Assembly (NCBI GenBank): GCA_003971905.1
Contig: RSEE01000116.1
Span: 62,001 to 126,000 of the forward strand
From: Moniliella sp. 'wahieum'
Taxonomy: Eukaryota; Basidiomycota; Moniliellomycetes; Moniliellales; Moniliellaceae
Reading direction: 5' to 3'
Length of the DNA: 64,000 nt
Positions 46,701 through 57,645 of the stretch are shown piece by piece. The notes below the pieces were generated by a model, which made no database searches, had not been told where the DNA came from, and saw only the letters and a program-made list of their open reading frames with translations. Position numbers and translations under genes: made by a program. Position 1 is the first letter of the stretch; the number at the start of each line of letters is the position of its first letter.

Positions 46701-48102
46701 TCTCCCCGCCCGGCCGACCCGCAGGCCAGCTCCGACTCGGAGGGCGGCGCGACGCCCAAGGTTCGCCCGGGGCTCGACGCGACGGAAACGTGGATGGAAA
46801 AGACGTTTGTGCGGTGCGAGGATGCGTTGCCCACGGTGCTGCGTCGCTCCTTGGTGGAGCATACCGAGACGATTGTCATTTCTCCGCTGGAGAATGCGCT
46901 GGGCGACATGACGCGCAAGACGACCGAGTTGGAGACCTTGGTCAACAAGTACGAAACCAAACCGTTGCCAAGCCCACGACCAACCGATTGGCCATGGAAC
47001 TCAATGCAGCCGTCGATGCGCCTGTCAATGGTGGTATTCCGTACGTGTGCTACTGCCCCCCCCCCCTTCTTCTCGCTTGCGAGGCGTGTTCCTGCTTGGA
47101 CGCGAGTACTGACCCACCCGCAGAATGTACAAGCGCACGTTCTTCTCCGCCGACTATATCGCTGCGAATCCAGACAAGGCGCTTCAGCTCCAAGCGCTGC
47201 ACGAGGCGATTGACCGCCAAGCCATGGTTCTGTATCGCGGCATCCGTATCCACTCGGTGCTCTGTCCGCCCGAGATGCGTCCGTTCCACCAACGCTCGAA
47301 CGCTTCTTCCGCCAAAACTTTGCTGAGGAGTTGACACGCCTTGGCCTGGACCTGGACTTGGCCCCGCTCAGCCTATCCGCACTGGGCACCAACGCGTCCG
47401 ATTCGACGGGCTCGCTACCGAGCGCACGTGCGCGCAACCTGCACGGTCGCGACGGCGACTTGCCACTGGCGACGCGCGCGCTGGGATCGACGCCATCGCC
47501 ACTACAAGTGCACACGGACCATTTGCTTCGCGACATTCAGTACCGTGGTGGTGTGATTTTCTCTGCCGTGCCCGCCATGGACTCTACCACGCTTGTCCCC
47601 AGCACAGTGGATGACGCGACGACCATGGGCAGTTCCACCCAACTGCTCGAATCCTCTGCGCCCACCACAGTGTCCGCCTCGGTGCCCAGCTCGAGCCAAC
47701 GTGCTGGCCCACGCACCACGCGCGGCGCCACGTTTGGCTCGTCGATCGTGTCCGTGTCGGCCAAAGGCGCGGCGGCACCAAACAGTTCCCACCAACGTGC
47801 CGCGTCGATGCGTGCTCGGCCCGGCCCAGCGCGCTGGTTCAACCCACACCACGGGTACCGGCACCAGTTTCGATGCGCTCTCTGCGGGCGGGAGCACGAT
47901 TGAAGAAGCACCGTCTCCGCCGGCGTCGGGGCGGGGTGGCACTGGCGAAAATGGGTACGCAGTCGCCCCGGGCGACGGGGCAGGGGGAAACGCGTACGGG
48001 TACCCGGCACCGGTCCGACCGCCTCCCGCGGCCTCGTCCAAGTTGTGGGCAGGGCCGTCGAATCGGTTGTCGAAGCTGATGATGGGCCGGGCCAAGAAAT
48101 GA
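40785..48102 (+). CDS. DOCK-family Rho/Rac guanine nucleotide exchange factor
   Basis: DOCK proteins activate Rac/Cdc42-type GTPases at membranes, often with ELMO. The order fits. An N-terminal SH3-like part (VGVLAYAPGPDAPP, then VGDEVYAIESHPAGWLRAF) comes first, then FLTEEYVIILDHTGVPL and MKVLFTDLSPNDLSDLNLVC. The C2/DHR-1 region includes VQIKVLYGDVPSLVRSHSAL, LGFPDVVFPGDQRNEAYLTL and HLFFTVRNRS. An alpha-helical middle follows (VLGIVQDRR joined to FMNFRATLDVYVEQHFRFTN across a 116-bp intron at 43771-43886). DHR-2 at about 45950-47340 includes TDDIC-type helices, ETWMEKTFVRCEDALPTVLR, ISPLENALGDMTRKTTELET, AAVDAPVNGGIP joined to MYKRTFFSADYIAANPDKAL across intron 47041-47123, and LYRGIRIHSVLCPPEMRPFH. 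A Pro/Ser-rich tail ends in KLMMGRAKK. Length of about 2,000-2,300 residues suits a DOCK. More than fifteen frame changes are needed. Confidence 0.82.
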
Positions 48103-49781
48103 GGACGGATTTCGTGCCCATGTTTCCCACGCGGCGCGTGATGCCTGGTACGTCGCTTGTGCCCTCTTGTTGGTGCTGGGCATGGCCGTCGGTGTCCATC
48201 CCATCCCACCCAGCGCATGTGGCAGAGAGCGAAGAAGATGTGCGAGACGTTCCCGGTGCCCGTTGCTTTGCTTTGCTCTGCTGTGCTCGTCTCTGCCTGC
48301 TCTGCTCTCTGCTCTCTGTTTCCCCTCGCCCTCCTCTCCGTTCCTCCCGCCTCGCCTCTGTATCCTCCCTTGGCTCTGTTTCGCTCCTTTTTCCCAACCC
48401 ATCTTTCCTTGGCTTCTTCCCTTTTCCCCTGGCATACCCTTCCTTTTTCCCCTGCCCCCCCTGTGCCCCTGCAATCCGATCGATCGTCTGGGGCCTCAGC
48501 CAAGCGTCTGAGCGGGTGCACAGAGGGCGTGTGGGGACGCCAAGTGGGTAGTAGACGCGACAATAACGCGTAAGGAGCAGTAGATCGGATTCCTTGCCCG
48601 CCAGACGTAGCTGACCGATGCAGGCCCAGGGCGGCGCACACCAGGATGGGATAGGATGGCCAGGAAGGGCAGGATGGACAGGAGGCGAAGATCCCAACCC
48701 GTCCTCGCCTATCTCGCCTCTCGCAGCGGATGGGTCGATGTGCGCGCCATAGGCTACGCCTGCTACAGCACCTGCGCCGCCGCGCGCCCATCCGGCTCGG
48801 TGCACTTCTCTATCCTGCTCTCGTGCCGGCCAGTCGCCACGCCATCGACACCATCCGCGACGAATGCGAATCACATGGATCCCCACATCTTGATCATAGC
48901 TCTCCACTGTACAATTCCAAGTCGTTCCCCTCACCGGCGCCATCAGCGCACCAGCCCCGGCGGAGCGGAGGCTACAGCGTCCCCTCTCGTCTCATCCACG
49001 GGTCGCGGCACAACGCTCCTGCCGCAGTCCCGATGATTGTAACGCCGCCGACGGCCATGACCACGACAAGGAGGAGGAAGCTGCTGCCCCTGGCGTTCCT
49101 CGACACAGCGGCCGCCTACATTTCTACCAGCCAGTCCCGCGAGTCCGTTGGTTTTTTTCCCCTTCGCACGTTGGCCTACGCTGCACGGCTGACCTACCTG
49201 TTCCTCCTTGGTTCCTAGGACTGTGCTTCTTTGTGCCAAGAAGCACTCTCGTTTCGATTGCCTCTTCCCCGGCAAGCACAGAGATCGGGCAAGCCTTGAA
49301 CGGCTAGGCAGGATCCCAGCAACGCTGCCTACAACGTTTCCATCCCGTCACCCCCCTCTCACCGTTTCTGTCGCCCTGCGCTGGCCACGCCAAGCGCCAC
49401 TCTGGCTTTCTCCCCGATCGCTCGAACCCATCCGGGATGTAGATCCTGCTAGTGGGCCAGCGGGGTTGGTATTGTCAGTACGCCGGCAAGGCGCGAATGC
49501 AAGCTTTGCATTTTTAGATAGAGGGCCGTCGGCCCAAGTTGCCAACCACGTCCCAGCCTTTCTCTAGCACATCCGCCACTGCATCCACCGCCACCAGGGA
49601 GGCTGCCAAACCGTGGTGGCGCACATAGGCGCCTGCGCCTTGGAGACGGTGGCCAGCCGAGGCGGCGGCTAGGTAGGTGGTGTGGGCGAGGGAGAGGGAC
49701 TGGTCTCTCCATCGCGTTGTGGGCGGGGATGTCCACCAAGGTTGGCTTGCCAGACGGTGGCCGGCATACGACCCCCAGACG
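48103..49781. other. Convergent intergenic region, 1.7 kb
   Basis: This region lies between the 3' ends of the DOCK (+) and Per1 (-) genes. It has a CT-rich stretch (about 48270-48460) and, from 48650 to 49220, frames open on both strands without recognisable domains. A short unrecognised gene there cannot be excluded. Confidence 0.5.
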
Positions 49782-51305
49782 TCAGTTGCGATCCAGGTGC
49801 GTCCCGGTGGGGTGGGGTGCGGGCGGCACCAGGCTACTTTCCCTCGACGGGTCGGGCGTGGTGGGACGCACGAGCGGGTCCGTGCCGCCAACGGGCAGAG
49901 TGAGCGCGCGAGCGTCAGCGACGAGGAAACTGTACCAGATGAGCGTGATGGGGATGGTGGCGCCATGCCAGAGAGCGTGCGCATCCAACACACGCCACAG
50001 CGCGGGAAAGTCCAGCAGTTCGAGCGAGCTGGCAGCGACCATGGCCACGGCCAGGAGGTAGAGCGTGCGTCTGCGGCGCGGCAGCGGCGTTGTCTCTGGT
50101 TGGCTCGGCCAAGAGGCGGGGAAAGCGGACTTGGCCGAGGCCGAGGAGTCGCAGGGGGGAGCGACGCCTGTCGGGTGAGCCCGCGGACCGTCGTCCGGCT
50201 CAAAGGCAGAGGTGTGGCCGTGGACAGGGCGGAGACCCATCTCAAACTGCTGCGGTTCCTCGTGCAGAGGCACGCTGGAGGGAAGCGGGAGATGCGCACG
50301 GCCGGCTTCCCACCCGCCCGGGTAGAGCGAGGGGCGAATGGCGTAGGCCAACAGCGCCAAGATCTGCGCCAGGGCCACCACAACATTGGCCGTCATGTTT
50401 GTACTGGTAGTCGAACCGGCCCAAGGAGAGGTAAGAGACGTGCAGGATGTAGGCAGCACGCACACGAGGGCCAGTTGGTAGTACTCCGTTGCGGTCGGCC
50501 GTCGACCGTGTCGGTGGCGGGGGAGGAGGTGGCGGGGCGGGCGGACCAGCGCAAGAGGCGCACGATGGTGAAAGAAGAGGTGCAGGACGGCGGCGCCGGC
50601 CGAGAAGTAGTCCATCTTCTCGGTCCAGGCCTTGTCGCGCGTGTGGAAGACGGCGGACCAGGTCCAGGCATTGAGGTTGACCAGCGCGTGGCCGAGGTGA
50701 GGGCTTGAGCGGGAAGGCGTCGGGGACCTCGGTCCAGACGCGCTGCAGCCGTACAGGTGGACGGCCCAGTTGCCCAGGCTAAACAGGACGCTCATCGGCT
50801 CTTGGGCGCCGGCGAGACGGACAAAGACCCTTGCCGTGGTACTGCACCATCTCCTTCTGGATCAACGGCAGGCCGGCCAAGGAGGCAGTCACCAGCTCGT
50901 CCTCTCTGCTGCGTGCGGCGGGGTCGGCCGGGCGGCGGCCGGGCGGCACAGCGCCGGCGCCGCCGAGGAGGGCGAGCCGATGCGGACCTGGGCGCGGATG
51001 TTGGCGACGCGGCTCTCGGCCTCGTTGGTGATCTGGTGCATGCAGTGGTACTCGAGTCCTCCTCGCTCGCATGTCCACCCGGTCAGGCGGAGGAAGAAGG
51101 GGAGCGGCGGGGGTGTTTGGCGAAGCGGCCGGTGCGGCCATCGTCAACGCCGTCGGGGCCACAGACGTCGGCGATGCGGGAGGCGACGCAGCGCTGGAAC
51201 TCGTCGGAGCGGTCGCCGAGGGAGGCGAGGCGGAGGCGGCGCAGAAGAGGAGGGCGAGGAGGAAGAGGAGGGGCGGGCGGCGGAACGCAGCGTGGTCGGG
51301 GCCAT
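49782..51305 (-). CDS. PER1: Per1/PGAP3-like GPI-phospholipase
   Basis: An ER/Golgi multi-pass enzyme (CREST superfamily) that removes an unsaturated fatty acid from GPI anchors during lipid remodelling. From the ATG at about 51305, after one frame change, the protein opens with a signal peptide RPPLLFLLALLFCAASASLG, then DRSDEFQRCVASRIADVCG, the conserved luminal N-terminus. Next come CMHQITNEAESRV, PLIQKEMVQYHGKG, EPMSVLFSLGNWAVHLYG and AWTWSAVFHTRDKAWTEKMD with the following YFSAGAAVLHL (catalytic His block). Further segments are NMTANVVVALAQILALLAYA and the C-terminal LLDFPALWRVLDAHALWHGA with TIPITLIWYSFLVADA. The His residues of the CREST pattern are visible. Several shifts occur between 51200 and 50800 and near 50450. 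A long hydrophilic insert lies before the last membrane spans (about 50290-50090). Confidence 0.85.
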
Positions 51306-51731
51306 GGCGGGGGCGCCGGGCGGAGGCGGAGGCGGGGCGGGGGCGGAGCGCTGGCGACGGCGGACACGGCGATGGCGGTGGCGCTGGCGATGGCGGGAGC
51401 GGGCGGGAGCGGGCGGGAGCCAGCGGGAGCAGCCGGAGTCTCCACGTCACTCGTCACTTGTCACTTGCAATCGCCCGTGGATCTTCTGGGGCTGTCGAGA
51501 GTTCCATTTGACGACGGATGGTAATCCGAATGACGCAAGCGGCCAAGTGCCGGCTGAGATCAGGCGAGATAGTCTAGTCGGCCGACGGTCCCTGCCGACC
51601 GGGGTTGATAAACGAGTCTCCGCCTCCGCCTCCCTCCATCTCCGCCTCCATCTCCTCTCCGCCTCCATCTCCATCTCCATCTCCTTCTCCCCCATCCCCC
51701 CACCCCATCCCCCCTGGCCGCCCGCCGCCCC
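51306..51731. other. Divergent promoter region, Per1/FMO
   Basis: It contains TCACTTGTCACTTGC-type repeats near 51445-51465 and a CT-rich (CTCCATCTC)n tract at about 51615-51690, just before the flavin monooxygenase. No in-frame ATG for the latter is found here. Confidence 0.55.
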
Positions 51732-53826
51732 GGACGTCTGGCCATCATCGGCGCCGGCAGCGCCGGCCTGAGCGCCATCAAGGAGGCGCTCGAAGTCGGA
51801 GGTGCGTCCAGCCGTCGTGCTCTCCCCTCGCCCCGCTAACCTCCCCGCTGCCTCCCCGCCAGGCTTCCAGATCACCGTGTACGAGCGCCGCGCCAAGACC
51901 GGCGGCCTGTGGGACCTGGACCGCCTCGAGCTGCTCCCCCCCAGCCCGGTGCGCCCGCGAGCGAGGAGCGTTTCCCCGCCACGCTCGTGTTTGACAAGTA
52001 CGGTGCGCCGCTCATCACCTGGTCCCGCGCCGCCGCTGCGCCGCCCGGGGCGAGACGATTGCGCCGGGCCAGGCCGAGGCTGAGGAGGCAGCTCGCCGTC
52101 CCCCCTCGGCCATCTACGAGGGCCTGCGTACCAACATCCCTTCTGACCTGATGAGTTTCCGCGACGATCCGTTCCCCGATGACGCAGCCCTCTTCCCCCA
52201 GCGCACCCAAGTCTTGGCCTACCCCAAGCCCTCGCCCGCAAGCTGGGCCTCGAGCCGCCGTCTGGAGAGCAAGCGACTGCTGCTGCTACCGCGGCCACGG
52301 CGGCAGCGGCCGATGCTGCGGTGCAGCACCTGAACCCCGAGCAGGTCGACGTGCGTTTCCTCACCCGCGTCAAGACCCTCTACCGGTCCGTCCAAGGCCG
52401 AGGACCAGACAATGTGGATGGGCTCAAGCCCGGGACCAAATGGAATCGTAAGTGAGACGGTGGCGCCGACCGAAGAAAAGACGGCAGCGCCGCCCCCTCT
52501 CCTCCGACCGAGCGGTGGACGAGTTTGATCAGGTGATTGTCGCGTCGGGGCGGTGCAATACGCCGGCGCTGCCCTTTATCCCAGGGCTGTGGAACTTTCG
52601 GGGAAAAGTGTTGCATTCGGCGTGGTACCGCCACCCCTATGCGTTTTGCCCACCTGAACGTGTTGTGGTGGGCAATGCTTCGTCGGGCTTTGACATTGCC
52701 GTGAAATGGTGGGCAAGGTAGCTCGCACTTTGCCCCTGCCTGAGCCATGGGAGAAAAACGCGTCGCCCTTCTCGGCCTCGCTCTTGGACACGGCCTCCCC
52801 CGAGGCAGCGACGGCCGCTTGGGTGGCCGGGTGTGGCAGCGAAGCGTACGGGGGAAGAGTGGTGCAGTCCGTGTTAGATTACGACCGCCCCCCCGGTCTT
52901 GACTTTGATCCGCGTGACCCGGCGTCGCCAGCGTGGGCACGGCGCATCCGCGTCGTGCCTCGCATCGACCACATTGATCCTCCACGAAGGCGGTGGACGC
53001 AGTACTGGCAATCTACTTTGCCGACGGCCGCTGTCTGGAGGATGTAGACGTGATTATCTTTGCCACGGGGTACTACTACGAGTTCCCCTTTTTGGACCAG
53101 ACCAGGCCCCCTTCGCCAAGCGCCCGTTGCTGCCGCCGCCGCCGCCCAAGACAGCGATGGTGGAGGACGGGATTGGCGATGGACATTTTGCCCATGAAGC
53201 CCACGGCGGATACAAGAACGCGGTTTCGCCCAAGGCCATCCAGCAGCTGGCTGGCTACATCCAAGAGCGCCAGAACGGCCGTCCTTTCCACCGGTTGTGG
53301 CCGACGGTAGCCGGACTGCAGAACATGGATGAATGGCAGCTGTTTTACCGGTACGACGAGTCGCTGGCGTTTCTGGGCATGCCACTGCGCATTGTGCCCT
53401 TCCCACTGACGCAGGTGCAGAGCCGGTACATCATCCAGTACTGGGCGGGCCTCTCTCCGCGCCTGACCAAGCTCAACCCCAACACGCCCCCGACCGATAT
53501 CAATCGATGGGCCTACCGCCCGGCGCCCATTCCTCGTCCGGGCGAGAGCTGGGCGCAGGCCGATGCCGCCGCACGCGCACGGATCCCCGATGCGCCGCCC
53601 AACAACTTGACCCAGCACGACATTGGCACCCCGAGCGACATTCGCTACAACCGACGGCTTGGTCCGCCACATCAATCCGTCTGCTGAACCCGTCCTGTCC
53701 GCCAGCAGCAATGGCATGGGCGATGGCGCAGTCCACCGCCCCGAGCGATGGGACCTCGTTCCGGTTTGGCGGCAGGAACGCCGCGCCCATGGCAAGTCCC
53801 TCCGTCGGCGCGAGCTGGGGTACTGA
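51732..53826 (+). CDS. Flavin-containing monooxygenase-like protein (5' end unresolved)
   Basis: FAD/NADPH-dependent oxygenase of soft nucleophiles. The first visible coding block, RLAIIGAGSAGLSAIKEALE, carries the FAD GxGxxG motif. A 61-bp intron (51802-51862, donor GTGCGT, acceptor CAG) joins it to FQITVYERRAKTGGLWDL. Then follow LRTNIPSDLMSFRDDPFPDD, VDEFDQVIVASGRCNTPALP and the FMO fingerprint FRGKVLHSAWYR. The NADPH-binding VVVGNASSGFDIAV, DVDVIIFATGYYYEFPFL, DESLAFLGMPLRIVPFPLTQ and the C-terminal PERWDLVPVWRQERRAHGKS with RRRELGY (stop at 53826) complete it. Another intron probably starts at the GTAAGT at 52448. Frame changes lie near 51960, 52080, 52700, 53130 and 53650. The true start codon was not found; the CT-rich tract upstream may hide an error. 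Confidence 0.82.
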
Positions 53827-54082
53827 GGACGCTCGTCCCCACCGCCTTCCTCCACCGATTGGTGCGCTGGGACCGACCTGATATCGAGATTCTGCGACCG
53901 ACCTGCTCTGGATTGTGCTAGGATAATGTACCACACCTGCATCTACGCTGGTTCTTCTTTCCCTTAGCTAGAGAGACTTGGCCTGGCGGTGGCCTGCGCA
54001 GGAGGGGCACTAGGACAAAACGCGTGCTAGGCACAGGAGATGGATAATGGGGACAGGCAGGCAGGGAGAGGGAGGGTGGGGA
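53827..54082. other. Convergent spacer, FMO/GNAT
   Basis: A 256-bp space between two 3' ends. Nothing recognisable is seen. Confidence 0.6.
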
Positions 54083-54966
54083 CTAGGCATCGTCCGCCTG
54101 GAAGACCATACCATGGAACGCCGTCTCTGCCCGACCGAGATCGATGATACCCTCGTCGCGAAGACCTTGTTTTTTGTAGAAGCCCACCGCGGTCGGGACC
54201 GCATTGAGCAAGAGGGGATCCCCTTCTTTCCAGCCTGCACCACGCCAGCTGGCTTGTCCCCGTCCTGGGGCTGCGCCTCGAGCGCCTCGACCTTGGCCTG
54301 GGCAACAGTTTGGCGCCCACGCCCATTCCTTGGGCCGAGGGATCAACAACGAAAATGTTCACCACTGCGACAAAGCGGTCAGCAGTCAGCAGTCAGCAGT
54401 CAGCGTACCCAAAGGAAGGAGGTACAGAGAAGACTATGGCTCGGTACATGCGTCCGTTCCACGTCTTGCATCCCTGTATCATATCCTGAAACGCAGTACG
54501 ATTGAAGCCAGGCGGGTCGGGCCCAACGGGCGGCAAAAGCGCATCGCCTCGTCCAACTTTTTCTTGGCCTCCTCGTTTTGCGGACTGGGAGCAAGACTGT
54601 AGACCATCGCACCGACCAGACGGGTGGAGGCGTGCTGGAGCGCAGTGGCCTTCCACAAATACGTGCGGTACGGGCCGCGGAGCGCGAGCTGCGTGGGATC
54701 GGTCATGGCGAGGTAGGCGCGCTGCAGCACACGTTGTCGCCATGCGTACAGCTCGGCCTTGGGCGGCGGGCCGGCCGGGAAGTGGGCGGGGACCGAGGCG
54801 CCGAGGGCTGCAAGCGGGGAGCGGCGGGAAGGGATCGGGTCAGCGCAGTTCGCAGGGCACAGGCAGGGAATCGGACGCGTGCGCACCATCCTCAAAGATC
54901 TCGGCGAGACCAGGCAGGTCCGCCGCACGCGGGGCCGCAGACGACCTGAGATGGGGAGGAAGCCAT
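54083..54966 (-). CDS. GNAT-family N-acetyltransferase
   Basis: Acetyl-CoA-dependent transferase of unknown substrate. The probable start is the ATG at 54966. Soon after come PRAADLPGLAEIFEDGAHAS, the first strand and helix of a GNAT fold, then AYLAMTDPTQLALRGPYRTY, STRLVGAMVYSLAPSPQNEE, and, in another frame, VVNIFVVDPSAQGMGVGAKL. That contains the acetyl-CoA pyrophosphate loop (Q-x-x-G-x-G). The C-terminal GDPLLLNAVPTAVGFYKKQG with LRDEGIIDLGRAETAFHGMV is typical of the last GNAT strands. The stop is at 54083. Frame changes or an intron are needed near 54880, 54470 and 54310. Proteins of this layout are common in fungi, often in the N-terminal- or small-molecule-acetyltransferase groups. 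Confidence 0.78.
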
Positions 54967-56294
54967 GGCACGTGCACGCGCAGCAGCAGGGCGAAGGCGA
55001 AGGAGATGGTGGTCGGGACAGACAAGCCCAGGACAGTGACGTGGGCAGAAATACTTGGTTTCCAGTAGCGCATGTCGAGTCACTCACTATAGTCGGGCCT
55101 CGGGCCTCAGGCGCAGGCCCGGTGGGCTCGGCGGCGATGCGCGGCACAAACCAATCTCCCAAGCGTCACTTCCCGGCGCGCTGGTCTGGCCTGAGCGCCC
55201 TGAGCGCTCAGCTGAGCCTGAGCCTGGCCGCTCGGAATCACACGAGTCATCCAACGCGTCCGCCAGATCCCAGACCAGGATCAGACGCAGCACCCACGCC
55301 CTCGCAGCTCCGAAATCTGCCATCGGACATACACTTCGTATCTCCGGCTCGAGCGTGGCCGCCGGGATGTACATCATGATGCTTCAAGCGTCATGACTTG
55401 AGCGCAGGCAGCAACACCTCAGCCGCTCCCCTCACCCCTCTCTCATCGCCTCATCCCATCCCATCGCTGGCACGACCCATCACTGCCTTCTCTCAGATCT
55501 CCGCGCCCACTGGGCACCAGGACCGCCGGCAAAGGTACAAACCAACCCGCATCCGCCCCCCAAGCTACTCTGGGTCTTCTAGAGGTGTTGGTGCCGCTGT
55601 GATGGGGCCGATGGCAGATGCACATGGCCATGGCTATGGAAATCACTACAGCAGAGGCAACCAGAAACCACAGTGGAGGGGAGCGGTAAACGTGTGGTAA
55701 ACCCCAACGCCCTGCTACACCAACATCGCAGCAGCTGGCCCATGCTCTGGGTGTTGGTGATCCATTACTAGTTACTGCTTGTCCGTACAAACACATTCGC
55801 ACGACCTATGGCGGAGACCCACTGGGATTCATGCATGATTCCAGCCACCGCGAGCCTACCTGGGCAGACCATCGCTCTCCACGACGAAGAACGACACGTT
55901 CGACAACAGAGGCTGAGGCGGAACATGGTGCACGATCGATCGCGCATGGTGGCCACTAGGAATGTCTGCCACCTACTCACCGCGCCTCCCCAGTGCTGTC
56001 ACCACGGCCGGCAGCAGTGGCTCGACGCTTCGTCTCCGGTTGCTGAGGTGGAGCAGGCTCGAGGTCGGGGGGCACACGGCGAACTACAATGGAGTAGCGG
56101 TCGGCCGGGACAGAGGAAGGGCGAGTAGGTTGGCCTGCCGTTCGTACCAAAACAACGATGGCCATGGTGTCAGGCAGGACGAAGACGGTGCGTGGCACTG
56201 CTGTGGCGCCCAGTGCGTAGGCGCTGGCACTTGGTCTTGCTTTGCTTTGCTCTGTCCGTACGGGACCCGACCATGGTGCAGACTATTGGTTGAG
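54967..56294. other. Intergenic region with a possible small gene
   Basis: The part 54967-55540 shows GAGCCTGAGC and GGGCCTC repeats (about 55085-55230) and no gene. The part 55540-56170 has coding-like minus-strand segments, listed separately. Confidence 0.5.
55540..56165 (-). CDS. Possible small membrane protein, unrecognised
   Basis: Three minus-strand pieces look like exons. The first, from an ATG at 56165 (MAIVVLVRTAGQP, then DRYSIVVRRVPPDLEPAPPQ), runs to a good donor GTGAGT near 55980. The second contains VPPQPLLSNVSFFVVESDGL, followed by a donor GTAGGC near 55862. The third follows an acceptor GCAG near 55716 with WGLPHVYRSPPLWFLVAS and a hydrophobic AVVISIAMAMCIC. The last could be a membrane anchor. 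The first intron would be too short as read, so a frame error or a missed exon is likely. No family is recognised. Confidence 0.3.
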
Positions 56295-56983
56295 TCAGTC
56301 GTCGCGCTGGACCGGTTCGCCCTTGGTATAGATGATTGTATCCTGGGCCACAAAGCAGTAGTCGCCCGGGTGGGTGTCGATGAGCTTGAATGTGACGTGG
56401 CACAGGCCGCGGCGGACAGTGAACGTGTCACCCCGGTGGACAGGGCGGAAGCCTTCTTGGAAAAAGTAAGGCTGGAGAAACGTGTCGAGGAGGTCGTCGA
56501 GCTCATCATCTCCCATGCCCTCAACCGAGTCGGCCAAGGGCAGGACGTGGATGTACTCGCCGTACGGAACGTCGTTGCAGGCCGAGAGAAAAACCGGGCT
56601 GCCGAACTGGACGCGCAGGTTGCCACATGCGCCCGTGGTTAGGCCAATCTGGCTGTCCTCCATGCCGGGGTCAGACAAGACAAGCAACACCGTTGTCCGT
56701 TTCTCCTCGCCCTGGAGCAAGATGGTGTCCCCACGGGCCAACCCCAGCTCCCGCATCGTCGTTTCGGACAGGCAGGCGACCGAGTCGTCGTCGATCGTCG
56801 ACGCTTCGACAAAGAGTAGGTTGGCGGCTGGAATGCCAGCGGTGGGGGGTCAGATGCCCCGCACGGAATAGGAGGCGAGCGAGCCCGAGACAAGAGGCAC
56901 GTACCGCGCTGCTGGCGCACGGGCGCCGTCGCCGTCGGCTCGGCCGTGGCGGACTTTTCTGCGGGACTGGCGTCGCCGGTCAT
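56295..56983 (-). CDS. Stand-alone Cdc48/p97 N-terminal domain protein
   Basis: Two exons, 56983-56905 and 56827-56295, around a 77-bp intron (donor GTACGT, acceptor CAG) give 203 residues without frame defects. After a short acidic leader (MTGDASPAEKSATAEP) the protein follows the Cdc48/p97 N domain from end to end: ANLLFVEASTIDDDSVACLS, MRELGLARGDTILLQGEEKR, TTVLLVLSDPGMEDSQIGLT, NLRVQFGSPVFLSACNDVPY, EYIHVLPLADSVEG, and PYFFQEGFRPVHRGDTFTVR. It ends with VTFKLIDTHPGDYCFVAQDT and TKGEPVQRDD. In Cdc48 the D1 ATPase begins right after this point; here a TGA follows and no Walker motif occurs on this strand downstream. The family uses this domain to bind cofactors (Ufd1-Npl4, p47, UBX proteins). 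A decoy or adaptor role is inference. Confidence 0.9.
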
Positions 56984-57645
56984 CGTCACAGAGGGTGGGC
57001 AGGTGGGGGGCTGTAGCTGGGAGAGTGGGTGGCCGATGGGCGATGGAGCCCACCTAAGGCCTAGCCGCTGGCCAGGCGGGGGGGGTGAGCAGTGTGTGCA
57101 CCGGTGACCGGTTGTGCAGCTGCGCTGCCATCAACGTTGAAGTTGAGCTTGAACCCGAAGCGACCATCGAGCGTTCTGCTCCCACCGAACCGCCTTTGGG
57201 CAGGGCGAGGGGCGAATGGAGTGGGCCCCATGCCATCTACGCCAAGAAGTATACGGCTGTTGACTACCTCGATTCTGTCGCCGTCTTGACCGCCGTCTGG
57301 GGAGCGGGAAGAGGGCGGAAATGGGTGGTGCGGCCACTCTCTCCGCGTCGCCTGGTGCCAATGCGCGCTTCCTGGCCTGCTACAGGAGCTGCGCGGCAGC
57401 TACGCGCCATGTCCATGTGCCCTTCTTCCCGCCCGATGGGACGCAGGCCGTCTGGAGGAGGAGGAGGCGGCGGCGGCGCCCGAGGTTGCCGTCGTCTGTC
57501 CCGACATCTCCGCTGGCCCCAGCGCAATTCACCGCTCACGTGACATGTGATACGCTGTGATGACATAAGCAGCGCGACGCGTGCGCATGCGATGCTCGCG
57601 GCGCGCCTCTCCTTCTTCGGGCCACCATCCGACCCATCTCCTGCA
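56984..57645. other. Divergent promoter region, Cdc48-N/HAT1
   Basis: A plus-strand open frame at about 57100-57360 has protein-like composition (AINVEVELEPEATIERSAPT, then AIYAKKYTAVDYLDSVAVLT). It lacks a clear start and continuation, and the bases just before HAT1 read as a leader. It may be an unrecognised exon or chance. Confidence 0.4.

Noticed and set aside
47502-48943. Long minus-strand frames over the DOCK C-terminus and downstream
   Set aside because: They lie opposite conserved DHR-2 coding sequence for part of their length and have low-complexity Arg/Gly composition elsewhere.
49514-50386. A 290-residue minus-strand frame downstream of and overlapping Per1
   Set aside because: It overlaps the Per1 coding sequence in another frame; the conserved DAHALWH segment is in the other frame.
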